From the NCBI GenBank assembly GCA_022570795.1, contig JAKUDP010000008.1, positions 1,550,001 through 1,614,000 on the forward strand: a stretch of DNA of 64,000 nucleotides, written 5' to 3'. The stretch is from Sphaerulina vaccinii (taxonomy: Eukaryota > Ascomycota > Dothideomycetes > Mycosphaerellales > Mycosphaerellaceae). The notes beneath the pieces are model-generated. The model saw nothing but the letters and a program-made list of their open reading frames with translations. It was not told the origin of the DNA and searched no databases. The position numbers were made by a program, and so were the translations under genes. Of this stretch, positions 34,383-43,485 are shown one piece after another (the first letter of the stretch is position 1; every line of letters starts with the position of its first letter).

Positions 34383-35355
34383 TCATCGCTTCGTCGCTGA
34401 ACCACCTGCAGCATTCTTCGCCTCCTCGTACGCTCTCATCCTCTCCCTCTGAGCCCTGCTACCACCCAACTTCGGCCCGCTTGGCGGAGGCTTCTCGCCT
34501 TTGGCAGTAACGGGTGCAGCGCGAGGCCCTCGCCGATTTTGGTCTTCCAGGCTTGCCAAGAACTCTGCCTTGAATGCTTCCGCTGCTGCCTCATCATTGT
34601 CAACGCCAGTATCGCTCGATACCTGCTTCGTTGTTGAGTTCTGGTCGTAATGTGGTACTTGACTTTCGCCAAGTATTTGCTCGACCATAGCCTCGCGAGC
34701 TAACTCGCTTGCATCCTTCTCTCGCTGACGACGAGGCGGCCTGTTGCTTGCTCGCCTGGTGTTGGGTCTTGACTTGTGATTTCGAGGTTGCTCATCCACG
34801 AACGCTTGTCTCACGACCGGCGCCGTATTTGAGATTGACTGCGCGCCTAGATCCTGGTTGTTGCTGACATCTAATTGTGTTATGGGTGCATTTGACGTGG
34901 TGGAACGGAGTTCAGCCAATTTCGAGTCTACATATGCCGTCCTGCGCTGTTAGCACTGACACTTGCAGTGAAGTAATATGGAATGGTTGATCATACAAAT
35001 GTCTGTCTTCTACCACTTCCGCCTTTCCGGTTGGCTTCGTGAAGCGATCGTGGGCTGAGGCTTCATTTTCGTCCTTCTGGAATGGTACCAGCGCAGTCTC
35101 GACAATGGCAGTGCTTTCGATAGCTGGCTGAGCAGCGGCACTGGAGAATCCTATGCCATGCTTTCTCGCGATAGGCCGTCTCACGGTGGAGACGCGATTC
35201 ATCGACTCCTCTTCGCTTTGATCGGCTGCTGTTTCCTGAGATTCGGGTCGCGCTGATTCATCCAGCTCATCAACGTTGCGCTTCCTGATCACTTTTCTTC
35301 GCTTATTCGCCCTGAAGACTACCTCCGGAGGTGTGACAGCATCACTGTCCGCCAT
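34383..35355 (-). CDS. Splicing-associated protein of the Tls1/C9orf78 (Hep59) family
   Basis: Tls1 in fission yeast and C9orf78 in humans associate with the spliceosome, and Tls1 affects splicing of telomere and silencing genes. Exons are 34997-35355 and 34383-34941 with a 55-nt intron, giving 305 aa; I start at MADSDAVTPPEVVFRANKRRKVIRKR, as the upstream codons look non-coding. The family signature crosses the intron: HDRFTKPTGKAEVVEDRHLTAYVDSKLAELRS. The rest is hydrophilic, with acidic patches and two basic clusters (NKRRKVIRKR, RRASNRPPRRQREK) suited to nuclear localisation. The C-terminus (GGSRAQRERMRAYEEAKNAAGGS) is a charged helix. It carries no catalytic motif. Confidence 0.82.
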
Positions 35356-35923
35356 GGCTCTCGCGCGAGTCCAGCAGGTTCGGTAGCCGTGGCACTGGAT
35401 GTTGAAACGTGACACGATTATGGCGACTCGTTCATGGACTGAGCACTGAGCATGTCGATGCTGTCTTCACGCGACTCGGTAGAGGTGGAGCACGGAAAAG
35501 TGGCGCTTCTGCCAAGAACATCTATTCACTTCGGACTCCCTCTTGCACCTTCCTTCATATGCATCCTTCGCCTACATGAAAGTGACACCATATCACTGAT
35601 CATTCGCCTGCATTATTACGCATCGGCGAAGTCTTTGCACAATTCGCTGCTGAAGCCGGGGACACGGACTTCGTGATGGCAATACTGAAGCTGATTTCTA
35701 ATCAACAAAGAGCTCTCGGATAGCTTGTACCGCGTGGTCGGTCACGAAAGTCGGGCGAACATGGTAAGAGAGAGTGCCACACCATGGCTGTTAAGTATTC
35801 CTCATAGTCGCTACCATCTTCTGGGAAGCAAGCGTAGGTACCGTCAGCAGTCTCACATACTGTACATTCCTTATACCTACATCCCTGATACTCATCGTGG
35901 CTTTCCGTGCGACAATACGCAGG
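35356..35923. other. Divergent intergenic region
   Basis: About 570 bp between the Tls1-like start on the minus strand and the DsbA-like start on the plus strand; it should carry both promoters. No gene or RNA seen. Confidence 0.35.
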
Positions 35924-36660
35924 ATGACGAACTATAACATTGATATCGTGAGCGACACGGTATGCCCTTGGTACGTGAGATCGATACTTCATCCGTTTAT
36001 GAAGCAGCTACTGACCCAGTCTACAGGTGCTACGTCGGCAAGAACAGACTCGAGCTCGCCATCAAGCAGCACAAACAGACGAATCCAGACGATACATTCA
36101 CCACGACATGGCATCCCTTCTATCTCAACCCAGATGCGCCAAAGAACGTCGATAAGCAGGAGTACTACGCAAAGAGATTCGGAGCTGAGAGGACGAAGGT
36201 GATGCAAGGTCATCTCGCGAGATTGGGCAAGCAAGTTGGCATAGACTTTGCCTTTGGCGGCAAGACCGGCAACACTCGAGACAGCCATCGCCTGATCCAG
36301 CTCGGCTTGACCAAAGGAAAAGAGCAGCAGACAAAGGTCGTTGAGTCACTGTTCAACTCGTACTTTGAGAACGAGGAGGATATAACCGATCGCGAGATCC
36401 TGATCGCGCGAGGTGTGAAGGCTGGCCTACCAGAGCAAGAAGTTCGCGACTGGCTGGAATCTGATAAGGGTGGCGCTGAGGTGGACAAAGAGGTTGCGAA
36501 GGCGCAGTCTGGATATATCTCTGGAGTGCCTAACTTCACCATCAATGGGCAGTATGAAGTGCAAGGAGCAGAAGAACCAGCGGCTTTCCTTCAGGTTTTT
36601 GGCGCTATCAAGGATCGCGGTGACGGAGGCGTGATCAGTAATGGTGGCAACAGCTGCTAA
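35924..36660 (+). CDS. DsbA-like thioredoxin-fold oxidoreductase (FrnE type)
   Basis: Exons are 35924-35970 and 36027-36660 with a 56-nt intron that falls inside the active-site motif. The spliced N-terminus reads MTNYNIDIVSDTVCPWCYVGKNRLE, with the redox pair CPWC at residues 14-17. The long helical insert of DsbA-like proteins follows, with FYLNPDAPKNVDKQEYYAKRFG, TRDSHRLIQLG and LFNSYFENEEDITDREIL. The cis-Pro loop is SGVPNFTINGQYEVQGAEEP. At 226 aa it matches the family. No signal peptide is present, so it is probably cytosolic. The substrate is unknown; bacterial relatives include FrnE and 2-hydroxychromene-2-carboxylate isomerase. Confidence 0.92.
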
Positions 36661-37005
36661 GCGCATTGATCAGCACAGATCTTGGTAGGGAGGATAGAGG
36701 TCGGGCAGCAGTCGAAAGCACTGCAGATCAGTGCATCGATGGGAGATAGGTTATCACCGGCAGTGTAGCTTCCAGGCATGGAAGCACAGGACCTGCTGTA
36801 TGCTGCAGTAAGCAAGAGATGTTGTTTAGCTATTCTCGATTTATGATATGGGTGTTTGATCGGTTAGAGTTCAGTGGGTCTGCACGAATGTGTGCTAGCG
36901 GCCTTGAATCGTGACCTCGCATGTGAATAAATCTTCAACGATGATGAATAATCATACACGATTACATACCAATTCGATTACTGGCACCACCGAACGTGTG
37001 CGAGC

Positions 37006-38488
37006 ATGACTAGTCTGAGCTCCATCCGCTCCCTGACGCTGGACTTGCCGCCTAGCTGCATACAATTCTGCCCAGGCAAACCGCACCTTTTCGTGGTAGG
37101 CACTTATTTCCTGCATGCACGATCCCAAGATGCCTCTGCCATGGAGAATGCAGAAATCAGCCAAGAAGCTCAGAAGCGCACAGGCAGCCTGATCCTATAC
37201 GAGCTTTCACGAGAGAATAATATGTAGGTAAGCATTACTGCATTTCCTCCATACTGTTCTTCCGCAACGACAACAAGAACCTGGACCTTGTTGACGTGCC
37301 ATTCAATCCAGCACCGAGGTATCCACCACAGCCACGGACTTTGCGATTCTCGACATACAGTGGACACTACACCCCGATGGACTGGGCGATCTACTCGCTG
37401 TTGCGACATCAACAGGGTTACTTGCATTCTACCGGCTACAAATTTCTGATATGACACAACAGACTGAGCTGGTCTTATCATCTGTACATCAGATCACCGA
37501 AGACAAGACACTGGTGCTGTCACTCACGTGGCATCCGGTCCAGCCCAATGTTCTCGCGTTGACGCTGTCCGATGGAAGAGTTTGTCTATGTACGAGCTCT
37601 GGTAACACAGATGCTGTACTCTGGAGCCAGGACTCTGTGATTGAGCTGCAGGATATTCACGAGCATGAGCTCGAAGCGTGGATCATGAGCTTCACGCCAG
37701 ATACTGCGAAAGTGCTATCTGGTGGTGATGACATGATACTGCAGTGTTCCCACATGTCGGCTGAGTCTGAAGAGCATGTGAGGCTATGGCAGGATCGTAA
37801 ACTTCACCAGGCTGGAGTCACTGCTATCTTGCCGCTATCAGATACGCTCGTGGTGACTGGAAGCTACGATGACCACATTCGACTGTTATCGGTGCCTGAA
37901 GTTGGTAGGAGGAAGGTTCTTGCAGAGCTAAATCTAGGAGGTGGTGTCTGGCGCCTCAAACTTCTGTCACCAACTTCACAGCCGAATGGCTTTGCTGATA
38001 ACGAGTCAGAGTCAGCTTCGGCAGTGTCAGCCTTACGGAGTATGACAAGGTATGCTTCCTTCTTCACCCACACCCTCCTTGCCCTGTGTTCGAGACAACT
38101 CTCGCGTGCTGCGGCTGCGGCTGTCCGTCAATCCACCACACCGGGCAAATAGCTCGCGCTCAGCCTCAGCTGCCCTGATATAGCTATTGCTCATGCCACT
38201 CTCGTGCAACCTTTGCAGCCTTATGACGCCATCTGACCTTATCTCAGCTTCGTACTACTATGCAGCTGCATGCACGCCGGAACCCGCATCGTGAAGATGA
38301 TACGAGAGGAAGATGACTGGAGCTTTCATGTGCTCGCCAAATTCGAAGAGCATCAAAGCATGAACTACGGGAGCGATGTGCAGCCTGGTGATCACAGCTT
38401 GCGGAAGAGAATCGTTAGCACAAGTTTCTACGATAAACGCATGTGCCTGTGGACTGTGGATGTTGAGCGAGTGTATGCGCTGATATAA
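37006..38488 (+). CDS. DPH7: Diphthamide biosynthesis protein 7 (WD40, methylesterase)
   Basis: DPH7 removes a methyl group from an intermediate during diphthamide synthesis on elongation factor 2. Exons are 37006-37223, 37312-38049 and 38248-38488, giving 398 aa in one frame. The WD40 blades show CIQFCPGKPHLFVVGTY, ILDIQWTLHPDGLGDLLAVATSTG, LSLTWHPVQPNVLALTLSDGRV, HELEAWIMSFTPDTAKVLSGGDDM and the diagnostic VVTGSYDDHIRLL, LGGGVWRLKLL and SCMHAGTRIV, then FEEHQSMNYGSDVQ and STSFYDKRMCLW. The second intron (198 nt) is longer than the others in this window. The protein is cytosolic. Confidence 0.92.
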
Positions 38489-38843
38489 ATGATGGTGGTA
38501 TTAGACAGTATCTGAACGATAGTCTTCAAGTCGTATTGGTTTTGCTCCAGCTCGACCGGAGCTCACAATGTATCCCGTTACTCGTGTTCCTGAGGCTCTC
38601 CGCGTCTGGAAATGGTCGTCGTGTCAATTGGACTGTGGTATTGCCCATCTCCAAACGCCTAGAGTCTACCCCTATGCCATGCAATATGAAAGCTTCTTGG
38701 AGCGTTGAACGTGTGGTGTACTAGTGAGAGCTGTGTCCTGCGCAGCACTGTTGATGTGTTCGTCGGGCAGCCTAGTGGTGTCGTTCGACTCGGCTGTCGA
38801 CAGGGGCTGGGGTCTGTAGTAATAGAAGGTTACCTCTGAGACC

Positions 38844-39816
38844 TCATGGCTCTCCAGGTCCGCTAACCTTGATCTGTGGCATTGGAGGTGGAGGAGTGCC
38901 ATTCTCATTATTGACTGCTCGTCTCCACTTGAGCACTGGTATACGTTTGTCTCCCTGCTGTTCGTCAGTCTCTTCACTAATATCGCTCTTCGTTCGTCGG
39001 CTCGCGTACCTTGACTTCTGTCGGCTCTTCACTGCCAAGCACCAGGACTTGGCCATCCTCCTCGAATCGATGTGTCCGAACCTGAATGTCACCAATCCAG
39101 CCTGGCAAGCTACAACACTGGAAGGTATGCCGTAGTATCTCTTCCCGACCTTGACCCTCGTTCGTAATGTAGTATGGCCCGCAGTACGCGAAGCATCGCT
39201 TTCCAGCTTCTGCCCATTGAGGCTCTTCTCCTTCTCCACGCTTGAAGCTTTGTTGACCAGGTATCAGCATCTGCGCTGACATGTACCCATCTGGAGTGTA
39301 CATGATGAACCCAGTGACATTCTTGGTCATAGGATACGTCAGCCGCTGAGTCGAAGAGTTCGGCGTTGGATAGGCAATGTATGATTCGAGCTTCCACGCG
39401 CCAATGAGCCTTTGCCGTAGTGACATCTCTGGAGGAGGCGTTGGAGTCGGTTCGCGTGCGTAAAGGCCCTCGTTCAGGTCATCATAGCTCGTGCCAACAT
39501 CCGACATTAGCGAATCTTTTCTCTCTACAGCAGCAGTGGGTGAAGCCGAGCCCAATAGGTAAGGCGTAGAGTATGTCGCGAGCTTATTCGTGTAAATGCT
39601 CTGTGAAGATGGTCTTCGATATGGCTCGGGTCGAAATGATGTGTCAGGCGATGGAGCTCGAAAGCTCAGTTTCTGAGGTGAAACTATAACCTGTGTAGGA
39701 GACGAGACTTCTCTTTGAACCTCCATGGGTCCTCGAGTCCTAGACCTTGAACGAGCTTTCTTGGTAGGTAAGAATTTGGGCACTTGAAGATACTGTGTAG
39801 TGGTAGTCGTGTGCAT
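38844..39816 (-). CDS. Lipocalin-like domain protein
   Basis: Exons are 39010-39816 and 38844-38957 with a 52-nt intron, giving about 306 aa. The first 130 residues are Ser/Thr/Pro-rich and basic (KKARSRSRTRGP). The lipocalin-like domain begins with LRQRLIGAWKLESYIAYPT and continues with RLTYPMTKNVTGFIMYTPDGYMSAQML, AGKRCFAYCGPYYI and CSLPGWIGDIQVRTHRFEEDGQVLVLG, then VLKWRRA in the last exon. Similar fungal proteins occur beside polyketide clusters and as standalone genes; ligand and role are unknown. The start is uncertain: the frame continues upstream without an ATG to a possible acceptor at about 39855, so an additional 5' exon may exist. The gene is convergent with DPH7. Confidence 0.82.
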
Positions 39817-42210
39817 AGTAGCTTCTGTCACCAATGCAGCAGATTTGATGTCCTAGAGGATGTACAGTAGTGATATGAACGCAGCATGAAGTGTGATAGG
39901 TTCGCAAGTAGAGATCTACAAGAGAGAGCAACACACCTGATATGGAGGGCATGGTCATAGTATGTATGACGGGATGAGCTGGTGACCTGTGCGCTCCACG
40001 CTGGGCTACAGCACAACAGCCAGCCCATCAGACCGCCAGACAGCCAGTTGGGTCTGACCTCGCGAGGTTTCAGCTCGTGCTTTCTCTCGCACGATGAGGT
40101 CGCCCATATGCGCACAACCATGCACCATGCAGAGCTGTTGGGTCCAAGCTTTGGAGATAGTGCCGAGGAGCCGCACTTAGGCACGGATATGTAGGCCATT
40201 CTCAAAAGTCCGATGGACACAGAGGCTTGATGATGGCGGAGTCGATGGGCGCCTCTGCAAGGCATGCATGGCCTCTCCGCTTTGGGCGTTGGATGTATTG
40301 AATCGGCGGAAAGATGGCCCACTCTGTAGGCCTTACACATGCGCCGCTGCCATCAGTGGTTGTAAATGTATCTTGACCTTGCGGGAGTGGTGAGGCGGCT
40401 AGAGTGCCTGTTCTGATGATGGTGATTCATCTCTGTCACGGAATGCATCATGCCTGCGCTGCTGCTACATTCCCAGGAGCTGCGATGAGGGATCTCGCGC
40501 CATGTGCTCTTGCTGCTGTGCGCCGCTGTCACGCCCCGCTGATCGATTTCATGTCTTGAAGACGATGATTTCCCTCGAAAGAGCTCTCTGAACTTGGCAC
40601 CCCGGCCACATATGTGGATATTTATAGCTCTTCCGTTGACGCAACAGCCGATGGCGCTTACCCCCTTTCAGCCTCTGCAGACATACTACTCCTTGTCGAC
40701 TTGCGTTTGGAGACGAAACATTCGTTTTTGACAAGAGCATGTCTGAGACTCCTACAGAGCATATGCCATTCGCCCATTCTTCAGCAGGTTTGGACGCTGG
40801 GGAACCGCTTGCTGCCAACGCAATATGGGCAATCGCCGTCATCGATTGAGTTGGAAATCTCCTCTCCGGACTTCAAATCATCCTGCGAATCCTGGCAATA
40901 CACCCTTGCATCTTCTTTGGCGATACCAGTGATCGGGATGCCCAGATGGCAGCCAAGAGTGGAGATCAATATCCTTTGGTGATGAGCGTCATTACCTATC
41001 TGCCACTTGCGCTGACAAAGAGACGAATTGTTGTCGGCGAGCTTATCGCTACGGATGTCGTGCCGGAAGAAATGAAGCGGTCATTTGCAACCTCATGGCG
41101 AAGAATTCGCGTCCGAGGTGGTATAGTAACATGCCAATGCTCGGAAGCATGGAACGAAGACTGAGCAGGAATGCTGATGATTGCACAGCAGTAGGAAGTC
41201 CAAGAATTTGATCACCAGTACCGAACTTCAGTCACAGAATCACTGGCATTTGTAAGAAGACAGTCCAGAAATGCGTGTAGGAGATGGCCTGCTCACGTGT
41301 CGTGTGTATTGCGTCCTTGATCGACTTTCACAAGACAAACAGCCAGGTTTTCTTCTTTCTTCTGCATGGAAGCCTGGCCGGTATCGGATAGCCAATGGCC
41401 TCTTCGTGGCAAAAGCTATATGGCAGAAGACAGCCTGATTACCCTCACAACCTGCAACTACCTGCCTCAGAACATCGGCCGTGCACTAGCAAGTGCACTG
41501 ACAAGAGAGTACCTCACTTCAACACCATGTACTGTCTGCTCCGTGGCGCCTGAAACAGAGGCAGGACGCCTGGAACACACACTGAACCAGAATACAGCTC
41601 GTCAGCAAGGTCTGAAGTCGCTCGCTGATTTGTTTGCTGGTTGAGACCAGAAGTGGACGAGTCCACGCTGCTTCTATGGGAGGGCAGCGTGGTCAGAAGC
41701 TGACGAAGTCACAGACATTGGCTTGTAGCAATGCTGAGATATTGTCCTCGAATGCGGCCGAGTTTCACTTTCCATTTCATTGCTAAGTCATGGCAACAAG
41801 CGATTACTCGGGCCAGAATACTGAAAGGCATTCATGTACTCAAGGTACCCTATGCACTGCTTCGCCAGTGAGGGACGCTCATTCGTTAGAGCTCCCGTCT
41901 TGGCCTGCAGGATTGCAGAAGACGACGTTCTAGCCATCCACCCACACGAATCAGCTTCTTAACAAGGCGCCATACATCTCGAAGGAGACAATGGAAAGAT
42001 AACCATATGTAGCCACGTGGACTTAGGGCCAGTGAGCGTTGCAGGACCCATCGCCTATACCGTCCAACCTTTCTACTTTCGATTAAACGCCTCTTTCTAA
42101 GCACAATGGCCAGACTGTGCAGAGTCTACAAAAACTCCTCGACCTGTCCGAACGTCCAATTCTCAGACAACAAGCCCTTACAAGAAGCAGACGTCGTTAC
42201 TTCGAATAGA
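39817..42210. other. 2.4-kb gene-poor interval
   Basis: Frames at 40614-40982, 40946-41164 and 41366-41644 (plus) are short and without motifs. They could be exons of an unrecognised gene, but no consistent splicing model could be made. No RNA gene or mobile element was seen. Confidence 0.4.
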
Positions 42211-42774
42211 ATGCTTCGCTCAATTCTCCACCTGCTCATAGCTCTGGTCCTATAGCTCTCCAGCATCACCCAAGGTGAAGCAGCAGTAACACCCGTACTT
42301 GAGGAACGCACCGATTCAGTGTGTTCACAACGTGAGAACGATACCCGATCTGAATATGATGACAAGACAGTTGAACGCTAACACAAATATTCACCTCAGA
42401 ACCATTTAAGACCCTAGTACCTCTTCTCCAAAACGACGCAAAAGTGCAACGATTTTGTCGCTCGGTCAGAGGAGGGGGAGCCTCCAGAGGAGGACGTGGC
42501 GGATACTCGAATTGCCCGTCACGACTCCAATTCCTCGGCCAACGAGCTGTGAGGCAGTTCTGCGACTGCATTGCCGGTGATTGTGCCATGGAGTTAGAGG
42601 CTTGCAGCACCGATGCAGACTGCGTAAGTCTGGATAAAGCGTTGTTTACGGAAGCTCATAGCTAACGATATACAGTGCGAAGCCCTCACATGTCTTACCG
42701 GCTCATTTAGAGGTGGTCTCTGTGGGATGCAGATGGGTAAAGCGAGAAGAAGCTCGCGCCGTTCGGGGCGCTGA
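42211..42774 (+). pseudogene. Small cysteine-rich secreted protein (effector-like) with a stop in the signal peptide
   Basis: Three exons (42211-42331, 42400-42623, 42676-42774) join in one frame of 147 codons through two introns with GCTAAC branch sites. The protein starts MLRSILHLLIALVL, then TAG (42253-42255), then LSSITQGEAAVTPVLEE: a typical signal peptide interrupted at codon 15, with the expected cleavage after about codon 22. The rest has 11 cysteines, a Gly/Arg-rich stretch (SVRGGGASRGGRGGYSN), and a C-terminal CSTDADCCEALTC plus LCG pattern that resembles knottin-like fungal secreted proteins. Size, cysteine content and signal peptide match candidate effectors of plant-associated fungi. 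The remaining frame is clean, so the break is recent, or the stop is a base error. An upstream in-frame ATG at 42106 does not avoid it. Confidence 0.62.
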
Positions 42775-42925
42775 CAGCCTCTCGATGAGTCTGCAAGATG
42801 AGCCAAATCAATCCAGCTATTCACTATCATCACCACCCGCGCCCTCAAATGGCATGAACATGGTCAAGGATTAACTGGAATTACCTTCATATATAGCCCG
42901 GCTTATGGCTAACTAACAGTCGTCA

Positions 42926-43340
42926 TTGGTGCAGTGGCAAGACCGTAAGTCGTTCCTGAACAGGAGTGCTAACGAATCGCAAGGCAAACACAATTGGTCA
43001 GGACATCTCTGTGATGTGCACCGCGGTACACGGCCCGCATGAGCACTAAAGTGGTGGCGATTGTTTTGCTCCATCGCACAATCTTTCTTCTCCTATTTGC
43101 TAGATTCAATTAACTCCTCGCAATTAGCAAGTCGATATGACCTACACATACATTCCCGAACATCGCACTCTGAACAGCTCGGTATTAGCTCACTGGTCAA
43201 GTCGTAAGTCGTTCTTGATGAGAATGCTAGCCAAGTCCGAGGTCGAGGTCGAGGTTCAGCTAACACCTTTGAAGGCGTTGTGGTCTCTACGTCCCCAGAA
43301 GTGAAGGTGTGATAGTGCCGATTGTTTTGCTATACCAGGT
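42926..43340 (+). repeat. Two diverged direct copies of an about 150-bp unit
   Basis: Copy one (about 42926-43080) and copy two (about 43185-43340) share CGTAAGTCGTTC, TGCTA-C/G, and GATTGTTTTGCT in the same order, with 115 and 117 bp between the first and last landmark. The period is about 260 bp. They contain a GTAAGT...GCTAAC intron-like core but no frame I can support. Confidence 0.55.
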
Positions 43341-43485
43341 TCTCTTTTGCGTTGGAGCAGATGCTGGCATCAATCTGAAAGTGTCTCCATCTCCTCAATG
43401 CTCCGGAACTCAAATCTGGCTGCGACCCCACGAGCGTAGCCGAAGAGCACGACTGGAGAAGAAGTGCCCGATAATATATGTCCAT

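Noticed and set aside
35962..36660. DsbA-like frame read without splicing
   Set aside because: Its first residues come from intron sequence; splicing at 35971-36026 restores the CPWC active site.
42926..43280. tRNA genes, because of TTAGCTCACTGGTCAAG resembling an A box
   Set aside because: No matching acceptor stem, no clear anticodon arm and no good B box at the right distance.
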